From contig JADKEA010000026.1 in assembly GCA_016718275.1 (NCBI GenBank), positions 84,121 through 148,120 on the forward strand: a stretch of 64,000 nt of DNA, read 5' to 3'. Both the position numbers and the translations under genes were made by a program. Positions 27,113 to 35,095 of this stretch are shown here, piece after piece; position 1 is the stretch's first letter, and each line of letters starts with the position of its first letter. The notes under the pieces were generated by a model that ran no database searches, was not told the DNA's origin, and saw nothing but the letters and a program-made list of their open reading frames with translations. Origin of the DNA: Candidatus Villigracilis affinis (GTDB taxonomy: Bacteria; Chloroflexota; Anaerolineae; Anaerolineales; Villigracilaceae).

Positions 27113-28129
27113 GTGCGTGTTAAAAATTTCTTCTTTATGATCCTCATTGTTGTGATATTGAGCGCTTGTGGAGGTTCTGCAACAGAGATTGCCGGCCCCA
27201 CAGCCGTGCCGACTCACACACCGGTGCCAACGGCTACAATGATTCCAACTCCATCCACACCGCTGGCGATTCTGGTTTTGCCTGCCGATATGGATAAGGC
27301 TACATCAGACCTCTATCAAAAGACGGTCTATGATCTCGCACAGCAATCTAGTTTCCGTTTTCAGGTGCGCAATACCCTTACTCCTGTTGACCTTGCCGAC
27401 CCGACTTTGAAAGTGGTCATCGTGTTGCCGCCCGACCCCGGAGTAGCTACCCTTGCTCCTTCTGCGCCGAACGTGCAGTTTCTGGCAGTGAATATTCCCA
27501 ACCTTGCGGCAGGCGGTAATCTAAGCGTCCTTGCCGGGGATTCGCAGGTGGAGTTGCCGGCCTTCATGGCGGGCTACGTCGGTGCAATGCTCTCGGATGA
27601 ATACCACATCGGCATGGTAATCCCGCAAGGTGACCTCGATGCGCAGCGTGCCGCAGTTGCTTTCAAGAACGGCATGGCCTACTACTGCGGTTTGTGTAAA
27701 ACATTTTATATTTCCGAGATCGTATATCCGACCTATGTCGAAGTTCCTCCCGATGAAGACCCTGCCCGCTATGGCGGCTACGCAAATGTGCTCATCAATG
27801 ACCGAAAGGTTTACGCGCTTTACATCTACCCGACTCTGGCAAATGCCGACCTGCTCTCCTACATCGGCACACAGGGCGTGATGCTGATCGGCACATCCAT
27901 GCCCGAAACACGCCCCGGCGGCTGGGTGATGACCATTCGTCCGGACACCATCAAGGCGATTCAGACCGCCTGGCCGAGTTTGATCGCCGGGCAGGGAGGA
28001 ATCAACGTTCAATCCCCGCTGGGAATTGCGGACGTGGACCCAAGCCTGCTCACCCCGGGAAAACTCCGCCTCGCCCAGGAGACCCTCGAGAGTTTGCTGG
28101 CAGGCAGAATACTCACCGGAAACCCTTAA
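27113..28129 (+). CDS. BMP/PnrA-like substrate-binding lipoprotein
   Basis: 338 residues with GTG start. The lipobox is ILSACGG and is followed by a Thr/Pro linker to about residue 48. The mature part has the alternating strand-helix pattern of periplasmic binding proteins, with QVELPAFMAGYVGAML and YHIGMVIP matching the BMP/PnrA nucleoside-binding group. No permease or ATPase is adjacent, so its transporter is elsewhere or it acts as a sensor. A TATAAT lies near 27075. It lies immediately upstream of the translation operon. Confidence 0.7.
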   Translation: MRVKNFFFMILIVVILSACGGSATEIAGPTAVPTHTPVPTATMIPTPSTPLAILVLPADMDKATSDLYQKTVYDLAQQSSFRFQVRNTLTPVDLADPTLKVVIVLPPDPGVATLAPSAPNVQFLAVNIPNLAAGGNLSVLAGDSQVELPAFMAGYVGAMLSDEYHIGMVIPQGDLDAQRAAVAFKNGMAYYCGLCKTFYISEIVYPTYVEVPPDEDPARYGGYANVLINDRKVYALYIYPTLANADLLSYIGTQGVMLIGTSMPETRPGGWVMTIRPDTIKAIQTAWPSLIAGQGGINVQSPLGIADVDPSLLTPGKLRLAQETLESLLAGRILTGNP

Positions 28130-28165
28130 TGAAGAAAGCATTTCCGATAAAGGCAGCACATTTTA

Positions 28166-28195
28166 TTGACGACTCGTATATCTTCATGGTATTAT
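28166..28195 (+). promoter_or_regulatory. Promoter of the infC-rpmI-rplT operon
   Basis: TTGACG (28166-28171), an 18-base spacer and TATTAT (28190-28195). A short hairpin ccagcc/ggctgg (28210-28228) lies in the leader between this promoter and infC. Confidence 0.65.
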
Positions 28196-28258
28196 TCGCC
28201 CGCTAAAAACCAGCCGCAAGAAGGCTGGATTTGTTTGATGAATCATGAGGAGTAGCAT

Positions 28259-28831
28259 ATCAGTACTAATGAATTTCGAGTGAACGAAGGCATCCGCGTC
28301 GCGGAAGTTCGCCTGATCGGGCCGGATGGCGGCAATGTCGGTGTTGTGCCGATTCGCCAGGCTTTGCAGATTGCCCGCGATGCCGAGATGGACCTTGTTG
28401 AGGTCTCGCCCGGTGCCACACCGCCTGTTTGCCGCGTAATGGATTTTGGAAAGTTCATTTACGAAAAGGCAAAGAAGGAACGTGAGGCAAAGAAATCTCA
28501 GACCAAGATCGAGGTTAAGGAAATTCGTTTGCGCCCGAAGACCAATGGAGCCCATCGTGGCTTCAAAGTGGACGACGCCCGCCGCTGGCTTGGACAAGGC
28601 CATAAGGTGAGGGTCACCGTCAAGTTCCGTGGCCGCGAAATGGATTATCCTGAGATCGCACTCGAAGATTTGCGGGAGATCGTTCAAGACCTCGTTGACG
28701 TGGCTGTCGTTGAGGTTCCACCGCAAATGGAAGGCCGTACGATGCTCGTGGTTTTGGCTCCCGCTAAAGGCGCCGTGAAGAAAAAGGAAAAGAGCGAACA
28801 GGCCGAAGTCAAGACAGAAGCGGAAGCCTGA
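28259..28831 (+). CDS. infC: Translation initiation factor IF-3, probably starting at ATC
   Basis: 190 residues if begun at ATC 28259 (ISTNEFRVNEGIRVAEVRLIGPDG). IF-3 keeps 30S subunits dissociated and checks initiator tRNA and start codons. Both domains are complete: the N-domain to about residue 85, then the linker VKEIRLRPKT and the C-domain. The only Shine-Dalgarno site, GAGGAG at 28247-28252, is spaced 6 bases from ATC but 27 bases from the first ordinary start, GTG 28280. An in-frame TAG sits at 28253. infC begins with AUU in E. coli and AUC in Myxococcus, where IF-3 represses its own synthesis. Confidence 0.93.
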   Translation: MSTNEFRVNEGIRVAEVRLIGPDGGNVGVVPIRQALQIARDAEMDLVEVSPGATPPVCRVMDFGKFIYEKAKKEREAKKSQTKIEVKEIRLRPKTNGAHRGFKVDDARRWLGQGHKVRVTVKFRGREMDYPEIALEDLREIVQDLVDVAVVEVPPQMEGRTMLVVLAPAKGAVKKKEKSEQAEVKTEAEA

Positions 28832-28918
28832 GACTTGTAAGTCCCCTAAGATGTTGATCGTCCGCGGGCGTGATAAAATGTCCCGCGGTTTATTTTGTCT
28901 GAAAGGAGTATCCCAGCA

Positions 28919-29149
28919 ATGCCTCGCAAAGCAAAAAAGTCTGGAAAAATCAAGCTGAAGACCCACAAAGCGACATCCAAAAGATTTCGCTTGACTGGTT
29001 CCGGCATACTTGTGCGCACCAAAGGCGGTAAGAGCCATTTACGCCGCCGTACGTCGGATCGCACCAAGGCGTTATTGAGCGAGATGGTGGTCGTTAAAGG
29101 CCGCAAGTTCATCAAGCGCATCAAACGCCTTGCCCCTCACATGGAATAA
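28919..29149 (+). CDS. rpmI: Ribosomal protein bL35
   Basis: 76 residues of the 50S subunit (MPRKAKKSGKIKLKTHKATSKRF is the typical start; lysine-rich throughout). The start ATG 28919 has gaaaggag upstream. It sits between infC and rplT in the conserved operon. It is slightly longer than the usual 64-66 residues at its C-terminus (KGRKFIKRIKRLAPHME). Confidence 0.95.
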   Translation: MPRKAKKSGKIKLKTHKATSKRFRLTGSGILVRTKGGKSHLRRRTSDRTKALLSEMVVVKGRKFIKRIKRLAPHME

Positions 29150-29249
29150 TCAATATTCCGGTCGTCGTCAATTTTTATTTGCGGCTTTCGGGTGTATGCA
29201 ACTGGTGTAACCCACCGACGCCCGCGAGTTTGCAGGAGGTAAAAGTAAC

Positions 29250-29591
29250 ATGCGCGTAAAAGGAGGCCCGCAAGGGCATCTACGTCACAAGAAAGTTTTG
29301 AAGATCACAAAGGGCCAGCGTGGCTCGAAGAGCACATTATTCAAGCGTGCGAACGAGGCCATGCTCAAGAGCCTTTGGTACGCCACCCGTGATCGCCGCG
29401 TGCGCAAACGCGATCTTCGCAAGTTGTGGATCGCCCGTATCAACGCCGCGGCCCGCTTGAACGGAACCACATACAGCAAGTTGGTTTCAGCACTCAAGAA
29501 GGCGAACATTGAACTCAATCGCAAGATGCTGGCCGACATCGCAGTACGCAACCCGCAAGCCTTCGCATCTGTTGTAGCGAAAACAAAGTAA
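29250..29591 (+). CDS. rplT: Ribosomal protein bL20
   Basis: A 113-residue 23S rRNA-binding assembly protein. RVKGGPQGHLRHKKVLK, GQRGSKSTLFKRANEAML and the RKLWIARINAAARLNG block are typical. RBS gcaggaggtaaaagtaac. In some bacteria L20 autoregulates the operon; no L20-binding structure was recognised here. The 100 bases between rpmI and rplT hold nothing else evident. Confidence 0.96.
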   Translation: MRVKGGPQGHLRHKKVLKITKGQRGSKSTLFKRANEAMLKSLWYATRDRRVRKRDLRKLWIARINAAARLNGTTYSKLVSALKKANIELNRKMLADIAVRNPQAFASVVAKTK

Positions 29592-29599
29592 ATTTTATA

Positions 29600-29630
29600 T
29601 GTAGGGACACAGCAGCGCTGTGTCCCTACA
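29600..29630 (+). terminator. Palindrome after rplT, also a dispersed repeat
   Basis: Fourteen-base arms (29600-29613 with 29617-29630) around agc. The T tract is weak. Its right half (gctgtgtccctaca) recurs at 62799-62812, so this may be a repeat that also ends transcription. Confidence 0.65.
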
Positions 29631-29656
29631 ATGTTTAACGGGGGTAAAATATCTGC

Positions 29657-30277
29657 ATGAACACCGTTTTAATGGAGCGCACACTTCCCACCGGCCAGAC
29701 CCTGCAGATCGTTCAGGGTGATATCACGCTTGAAGCTGTGGATGCCATTGTTAATGCCGCGAATGAACATCTTGCGCATGGCGGTGGCGTGGCGTGGGCG
29801 ATCGTGCGGCGCGGCGGGGAAGTGATTCAGCAGGAAAGCGACAAGTGGATCAAGCAGCACGGACTCGTTTCGCACGCGCATCCAGCCTGGACCTTGGGCG
29901 GGGCACTGCCTGCGAAATACGTGATCCACGCCGTAGGCCCGGTCTGGGGGGATGGCGACGAGGATAAAAAATTATCTGCTGCAGTGACAGGTTCATTAAG
30001 AGTGGCAGATGAATTGAAGTGTTCATCCATATCCATGCCCGCCATTTCAACTGGAATATTTGGGTTTCCTAAAGATCGCGCGGCAGGAATCATTCTTAGT
30101 TCAATTGATCAATATTTTGCTAAAGTTCAAGAATCAGGCATTCGACAAATCAGGATCGTTTTGTTCGATGTATCAAGCTTGCAGGTGTTTGTGAAGGTCT
30201 GGCAGAAATATATATCAAAGAATAATAAAACGACACTTGCTGATTGGATTGATGGGATTGACGAACTCTTTTCATAA
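29657..30277 (+). CDS. Macro-domain protein (ADP-ribose-binding)
   Basis: 206 residues. The N-terminal 160 residues form a macro domain: IVQGDITLEAVDAIVNAANEHL, the GGGVAWAIVRRGG loop, and SMPAISTGIFGFPKD (phosphate loop). The C-terminal 45 residues are not family-typical. Such proteins hydrolyse O-acetyl-ADP-ribose or remove ADP-ribose from proteins. A TAAAAT box lies 6 bases before ATG. It heads a probable operon with the next three genes. Confidence 0.88.
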   Translation: MNTVLMERTLPTGQTLQIVQGDITLEAVDAIVNAANEHLAHGGGVAWAIVRRGGEVIQQESDKWIKQHGLVSHAHPAWTLGGALPAKYVIHAVGPVWGDGDEDKKLSAAVTGSLRVADELKCSSISMPAISTGIFGFPKDRAAGIILSSIDQYFAKVQESGIRQIRIVLFDVSSLQVFVKVWQKYISKNNKTTLADWIDGIDELFS

Positions 30278-30285
30278 TTTTTTCA

Positions 30286-31068
30286 ATGATCACATCCAAC
30301 CATAATCCCAGAATAAAATTTGTCCGTGCCTTGCAGGGACGTGCCCGCGAACGCCGCGATGCAGGCGCATTTGTGGTGGAAGGGGTGCGTCTGGTGGAAG
30401 AGGCGGCAAATAGTAATTGGGGATTTCAATTTGCCTTGTATGATGAGACGTTAAACGAGCGGGGCAGGGTTCAGGTTGAGAACTTGAAATCACGCGGAGT
30501 GGATGTGGAAGAGGTTTCGGCCAGCGTGATGAAATCTCTGAGTGAAACCGAAACACCGCAGGGTATTCTGGCTGTCCTTGCTTTATCTGAATTGCCGATT
30601 CCAAACAATCCGAATTTCATCCTCATTCCAGATCAGGTCCGTGACCCGGGGAATCTTGGCACCCTTTTGCGGACCGCAGCTGCGGCGGGCGTGCAGGCTG
30701 TGTTGATCCCACCTGATACGACCGATGCATTTGCGCCGAAGGTGCTTCGCTCGGGGATGGGGGCGCATTTCAGGCTGCCGATCGTTTCTAAAAGTTGGGA
30801 AGAAATTGAACAGGTTGTGAAGTCCTCGGGTTTGCAGGCGTTGATCGCAGACATGGGCGGTAGTTCATGCTGGGAAACAGACCTGCGTCAGCCATTGGCG
30901 TTGATCATCGGCAGTGAAGCCGAAGGCGCAAGCGACTCAGCCAGGAAGCTGGCGACTCAGCGAATCAGCGTACCTATGTCTGGAATGATGGAATCGTTGA
31001 ATGCCGGCGTGGCAGGGAGTGTGTTGATGTTTGAGGTGGTACGGCAGAGGAAAACAGAGAGACTATGA
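30286..31068 (+). CDS. SpoU/TrmH-family RNA 2'-O-methyltransferase
   Basis: 260 residues. The N-terminal substrate-binding domain (NPRIKFVRALQGRARERRDAGAFVVEGVRL) is followed by a SPOUT knot with motif 1 PDQVRDPGNLGTLLR, motif 2 ALIIGSEAEGAS and motif 3 VPMSGMMESLNAGVAGSVLMFE. The likely substrate is 23S rRNA, as in RlmB/TsnR, but the exact site is unknown. Its stop overlaps the next start by 4 bases. Confidence 0.9.
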   Translation: MITSNHNPRIKFVRALQGRARERRDAGAFVVEGVRLVEEAANSNWGFQFALYDETLNERGRVQVENLKSRGVDVEEVSASVMKSLSETETPQGILAVLALSELPIPNNPNFILIPDQVRDPGNLGTLLRTAAAAGVQAVLIPPDTTDAFAPKVLRSGMGAHFRLPIVSKSWEEIEQVVKSSGLQALIADMGGSSCWETDLRQPLALIIGSEAEGASDSARKLATQRISVPMSGMMESLNAGVAGSVLMFEVVRQRKTERL

Positions 31069-32288
31069 AAATTCGATCCATTACTTATTTTTGCAATCCC
31101 CAAAATCCATTTGATGAAAAAATCCTGCGCAGTGCAGGAGATTTTTTATCGAAGGCGAAATCTGCTTTCGAGGCGGGCGGTTATGAGGTGCAGACTACGC
31201 GATTGGCGACGACACCATTTCCGAATCTGCTGAATGGCAGGGTGAAAGAGTTGCCTGTCATCGCGCAGAACTTGGCCAATCTTCTGCCGCAAATTGGAGT
31301 CGCTTATGCTTCGCTTGGCCCGGCATTGATCGAGTTCCCTGAAAGTTATGCTGTGATCCCCGATGCAATTGCCGCTTCTGAAAATATCTTTTTCGGTGGC
31401 GTGATGGCAGATCGGAAAAACGGCATTTCGATGCAGGCAGTCAAAGCCTGTGCGGATGTGATTCAACGGTCAGCGACGATCGAGGCGAATGGATTTGCCA
31501 ATTTGCGGTTTGCCGCGCTGGCAAATGTCCGCGCGGGGGCGCCGTTTTTCCCTGCGGCGTATCACGATGCGGATGTGCCTGCGTTCGCAATTGCGGTGGA
31601 GTCTGCCGATGTGGCGGTCGATGCTTTTGCGGGGCAATCAGATTTCGGCGAAGGGCGAAGCGCTCTTATTGCGGAGATTCAAAGGCACGGTCAGGCCATC
31701 GCCCGAATCGCGAAATCTGAACTTTCGAGCACTCGTTTTCTCGGAATTGATTTTTCGCTTGCACCGTTTCCCGATGACGCGCATTCGCTGGGCAATGCGG
31801 TTGAAAAAATGGGCGTGCCGAAAATCGGTTTGCATGGTTCACTTGCGGCGGCGGCGATTCTTACCGAAGCCATCGAGCGCGCGGATTTCCCGCACACGGG
31901 TTTCAGCGGATTCATGCAGCCTGTGCTGGAGGATTCGGTGCTGGCCCGACGCGCCGCGGAAGGTACACTGACGATCAAGGATGCGCTGCTTTACTCGGCG
32001 GTGTGCGGCACGGGGCTCGATACGGTGCCGCTGCCCGGGGATGTGACGGCGGATGAAATGTCGCCGCTGTTGCTCGATCTGTGTGCGCTGGCGCTGCGAT
32101 TGGACAAGCCGCTCACTGCGCGGCTGATGCCTGTTCCCGGTAAACGGGCAGGGGATGCCACTGAATTTGATTTCGGATTCTTCGCCAACAGCAAGGTGAT
32201 GAAATTGGATTCGGCTCCATTGAATCTGCCAATTTCGGCGAGTCAGAATATTCACTTGAACGCGCGCAAGCATGAATCCGCTGGATGA
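31065..32288 (+). CDS. DUF711 (UPF0210) family protein
   Basis: 407 residues. The start MKIRSITYFCNPQNPFDEKIL and the C-terminal GTGLDTVPLPGDVTADEM match DUF711, a family of about 400-450 residues with no established activity. It is co-translated with the methyltransferase upstream (ATGA overlap) and overlaps the next gene by 17 bases. Confidence 0.8.
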   Translation: MKIRSITYFCNPQNPFDEKILRSAGDFLSKAKSAFEAGGYEVQTTRLATTPFPNLLNGRVKELPVIAQNLANLLPQIGVAYASLGPALIEFPESYAVIPDAIAASENIFFGGVMADRKNGISMQAVKACADVIQRSATIEANGFANLRFAALANVRAGAPFFPAAYHDADVPAFAIAVESADVAVDAFAGQSDFGEGRSALIAEIQRHGQAIARIAKSELSSTRFLGIDFSLAPFPDDAHSLGNAVEKMGVPKIGLHGSLAAAAILTEAIERADFPHTGFSGFMQPVLEDSVLARRAAEGTLTIKDALLYSAVCGTGLDTVPLPGDVTADEMSPLLLDLCALALRLDKPLTARLMPVPGKRAGDATEFDFGFFANSKVMKLDSAPLNLPISASQNIHLNARKHESAG

Positions 32289-32778
32289 AATTTCTTTTGC
32301 CCGATTGCTTTGGGGCATACCCATTCTTTTGGCAATTCATAACTTTGAAGAAGCGCCTTTCATGGAGAAATGGTCGAAGGAGTTGCCGTTACCGATCCAT
32401 CCTGCGGTATCCACACGGCAATTCGTTTGGGCTGTGACCTTGCTGACCGCGGCAGGTTTTGCCATTACATATTTTGGAATTAATACAACAAAACAGCCCA
32501 TCGGTGTATGGGCTGTTCTTGAAATTCAGATGATTATGTTGGTGAATGCGATTGTGCCGCACCTTGTTGTTTCTCTTCGTTTTCAGAAATACAACCCCGG
32601 TGTTGTTACCGCTTTGTTTTTGAATATCCCTTTTTCCGTTTACCTTTTTCAGCGTGCCATGCAGGTGGGGACGATGTCGTGGGGCGTTTTCTGTGTTTTG
32701 CTGGCGATTGCGCCATTTGCTGCTATCGTACTGATTCTTGTCTCGCTTCAATTCGGGAAATGGGTTTCCCGAAATTAA
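32272..32778 (+). CDS. HXXEE-motif membrane protein
   Basis: 168 residues with about four transmembrane helices. The motif HNFEE near residue 23 (His-x-x-Glu-Glu, within AIHNFEEAPFMEKW) defines a family of unknown function; a second His lies in IVPHLVV. A metal-dependent membrane enzyme is conceivable. It overlaps DUF711 at its start and meets the minus-strand regulator tail to tail with a 4-base overlap. Confidence 0.75.
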   Translation: MNPLDEISFARLLWGIPILLAIHNFEEAPFMEKWSKELPLPIHPAVSTRQFVWAVTLLTAAGFAITYFGINTTKQPIGVWAVLEIQMIMLVNAIVPHLVVSLRFQKYNPGVVTALFLNIPFSVYLFQRAMQVGTMSWGVFCVLLAIAPFAAIVLILVSLQFGKWVSRN

Positions 32779-33329
32779 ACCCGCCAGTATTCCCCGCCCC
32801 CGCCTTCGCGTTTCATCAAACCAGCGCCGACGAGTTCACGCCTGAGGCTGGCCGTGTCTTCATGATATTGGACGAGGATCTCGTTCACTTTTTTCTCACT
32901 GTAGCGTTTATCTAATTCAAAAGCCTTGACCACGTAACGGAGGATGGCATCCAGCTTTTTCTTTTGGGCAGGGATGGTCTTGAGACTGCCGTCTTTGCGG
33001 ACATAGTCTTTGACCACTTTGTTATCGTAGGCATCGGCGTCCACGTTTGCGACGGAAGCGGCGAGATTCTCCTGCGAGAACAGGCTTTTGGATTTGTTTT
33101 CCAGCGCTTTTTCATCGAGTTGATAGACGTTGTAGTAGCTATCCGCTTTTGCGCTGACAAGGCCGACTTGTGCCAGTTTGGCGAGGTGATGCGACACCGT
33201 GGATGGTTTGATCTCCAACAGGGCGGCGAGTTCCTCCACGCTGTAGGGCTTCTGCGCCAACAAGCCGACAATCTTCAGGCGGTTTGCATCGGCAAGGGCT
33301 TTGAAGAAGGTGACAAGTTCTTCGCTCAT
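32775..33329 (-). CDS. ArsR-type regulator fused to DUF2087, copy B
   Basis: 184 residues from ATG 33329, preceded by ctggagaaaacc. An N-terminal winged helix (about 1-85; ELAALLEIKPSTVSHHLAKLAQVGLV) is joined to a C-terminal DUF2087 domain (about 110-184; ILRYVVKAFELDKRYSEKKVNEIL, HEDTASLRRELV, and a final YWRV). No metal-binding cysteines are seen, so the signal is not an ArsR-like metal. It lies 35 bases downstream of its paralogue and is probably co-transcribed with it. Confidence 0.85.
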   Translation of the reverse strand: MSEELVTFFKALADANRLKIVGLLAQKPYSVEELAALLEIKPSTVSHHLAKLAQVGLVSAKADSYYNVYQLDEKALENKSKSLFSQENLAASVANVDADAYDNKVVKDYVRKDGSLKTIPAQKKKLDAILRYVVKAFELDKRYSEKKVNEILVQYHEDTASLRRELVGAGLMKREGGGGEYWRV

Positions 33330-33364
33330 GGTTTTCTCCAGAGTAAGTCGAAATGAATTCAGAC

Positions 33365-33910
33365 TTACTTCACCCTCCAATATCTTGAACCGTCGCTTTT
33401 ACGGGCGAGCATACCGGCTTCCACCAGTTCACGGCGCAGGCTTGCTGTATCTTCGTTGAAACGTCTGATAATGGTGTTGACTTCTTTCTCTGTATAGTTC
33501 GCATCGAACTCAAAGAATTGGACAAGGTACTTCAACACTACTTGCAAATTTGGCTGGGGCGGGATCAGCCTGATGCCGCCATCGCGGGTCAAAAAGGCCT
33601 TGAGCAACTTCCTGGATTTATCGTCAAAATCCGATGGAATTTTAAAGGATGGAACTTCCTGTGCGAGTTTATCGCGCGCCATGGTTGCCAGCTTGTCATC
33701 GTTCAAGGTGTAGGATTCTCCGCTTTGCAGAATCGCACCGACGTGTTCAAGGTAGGCGAGGTGGTTCAGTGCTTCCTTGGGGGAGAGGTCGAGTCGAGAT
33801 GCGATCTCTGTGCGGGAAAGTGAGGTTTGCGAAAGCAGGCCGATGATTCTCAGCCGATTTGGGTTGGACATGGCTTTTACAAAATCGAGCATTTCTGGGT
33901 TGGTTTCCAT
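33365..33910 (-). CDS. ArsR-type regulator fused to DUF2087, copy A
   Basis: 181 residues with the same two-domain layout as copy B. The winged helix includes RTEIASRLDLSPKEALNHLAYLEHVGAI. The DUF2087 part has FFEFDANYTEKEVNTIIRRFNEDTASLRRELVEAGML and ends SRYWRVK. No Cys pair for metals is present. It is first in the operon, and its start codon lies 13 bases from a perfect palindromic operator, so autoregulation is likely. Confidence 0.85.
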   Translation of the reverse strand: METNPEMLDFVKAMSNPNRLRIIGLLSQTSLSRTEIASRLDLSPKEALNHLAYLEHVGAILQSGESYTLNDDKLATMARDKLAQEVPSFKIPSDFDDKSRKLLKAFLTRDGGIRLIPPQPNLQVVLKYLVQFFEFDANYTEKEVNTIIRRFNEDTASLRRELVEAGMLARKSDGSRYWRVK

Positions 33911-33923
33911 ATTTTACATCCGT

Positions 33924-33955
33924 AAATCTAATTAGATAATTATCTAATTAGATTT
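33924..33955 (-). promoter_or_regulatory. Perfect 32-base palindromic operator
   Basis: Two copies of the 12-base palindrome atctaattagat are separated by aatt; the whole 32-base block is self-complementary. It lies just upstream of the first ArsR-DUF2087 gene and overlaps its likely core promoter. Two stacked dyads fit binding by two dimers, one per regulator or cooperatively. Confidence 0.8.
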
Positions 33956-33989
33956 TAGCGAAGGATTTGGGTTTTGTCAACTGGTTTTA

Positions 33990-34031
33990 TGAAAATAAAG
34001 ATGCCCTGTGGAATTTTTCACAGGGCATCTT
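33990..34031 (-). terminator. Terminator of the fmdB-like gene
   Basis: Thirteen-base arms (33998-34010 with 34019-34031) around an 8-base loop, with a T-rich stretch on the minus strand after the hairpin. Confidence 0.85.
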
Positions 34032-34032
34032 G

Positions 34033-34407
34033 TTATTCGCTGCTTGGATCGCCGAGGTCTGGCAGGGCAGATTCGATCTCTTCCGGGGTCTGGCCCGCCT
34101 CCAGCCTATCCACCACTTCGTTGAATTCGTTTGGAATGTCCTCACCCATGTCATTGCCCATTTTTTTCATCATACGCGCAAGGGCTTTGGGGTCATCGCC
34201 GACATCTTCCATGCCTGCCAGCCCGTCGGTGGCGGTCTCGATTCGGCTTGACTCCGATTTGGCGATCCGCACCTTCGTTATACGGCGGCGGACGTTTTCG
34301 CTGTTGCAGTGTATGCAGTGGACGGTTTTTTTCCCGTACTCGCTGAAGGTTAGGAAGACTTCGAAACGTTCTTCGCATTTGTTGCAGATAAAATCATAAG
34401 TGGGCAT
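34033..34407 (-). CDS. FmdB-family zinc-ribbon protein
   Basis: 124 residues. The N-terminal zinc ribbon (MPTYDFICNKCEERFEVF followed by HCIHCNSENVRRRI) has two CxxC knuckles, as in FmdB putative regulators. The C-terminal tail is long, acidic and helical (DPKALARMMKKMGNDMGEDIP, EEIESALPDLGDP). TAAAAT is 6 bases upstream of the ATG. The role in bacteria is unknown. Confidence 0.85.
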   Translation of the reverse strand: MPTYDFICNKCEERFEVFLTFSEYGKKTVHCIHCNSENVRRRITKVRIAKSESSRIETATDGLAGMEDVGDDPKALARMMKKMGNDMGEDIPNEFNEVVDRLEAGQTPEEIESALPDLGDPSSE

Positions 34408-34477
34408 GAATATATTTTACTGTGAATCAGGCCAAAGGTCCGATGGGAGGCGGGTGTCTCTTTGGTACAATACCCCC

Positions 34478-35095
34478 ATGCCTACTTCCTTCGAACTCCG
34501 CAAACCCAATCCACTTTTAATTGTCATCTCCGGCCCGTCCGGTGTTGGCAAGGATTCCGTCGTGCAGCGCATGAAAGAGCGCGGCTTTCCATTTCATTTT
34601 GTGGTCACAGCCACAACACGCGACAAACGCGAAAACGAAACGAACGGCAAGGACTACTGGTTTGTTTCGAAGGATGAATTTGCGCGCATGATCGATGAGA
34701 ACGAATTGATCGAATATGCGATCGTGTATGGCGATTACAAGGGCATTCCCAAATGGGAGGTTCGCGAAGCACTTGCCAGCGGACAGGACGTGGTGATGCG
34801 CATCGATGTGCAGGGCGCCGAATCGGTGCGGAAGCTTGCACCCGAGGCATTGCTGATCTTTATCACCTGCGAAGGCGAAGATGAACTCGAACGGCGCCTG
34901 CGGGAGCGAAAGACCGAGACAGCGGATTCACTTTCCCTACGCATTGCGACGGCGCGCAAGGAACTCCAGCGTATTGGATCTTTTGATTACGTGATCGTCA
35001 ATGAAGATTTTCATTTGGATGATACTGTGGATAAGGTGCGGGCTGTGATCTCCGCCGAACATTTACGCGTGCAACAACGCAAGGTGACTTTATGA
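34478..35095 (+). CDS. gmk: Guanylate kinase
   Basis: 205 residues; phosphorylates GMP to GDP. The P-loop is GPSGVGKDSV, with Asp-Ser where Ser-Thr is usual. The GMP-binding part (TATTRDKRENETNGKDYWFVS) and the lid (IDVQGAESVRKLAPEALLIFI) are conserved. ATG 34478 is chosen because the N-terminus then fits the family and a TACAAT box lies 6 bases upstream; the frame is open to 34400. It overlaps the rhomboid gene by 4 bases. Confidence 0.94.
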   Translation: MPTSFELRKPNPLLIVISGPSGVGKDSVVQRMKERGFPFHFVVTATTRDKRENETNGKDYWFVSKDEFARMIDENELIEYAIVYGDYKGIPKWEVREALASGQDVVMRIDVQGAESVRKLAPEALLIFITCEGEDELERRLRERKTETADSLSLRIATARKELQRIGSFDYVIVNEDFHLDDTVDKVRAVISAEHLRVQQRKVTL

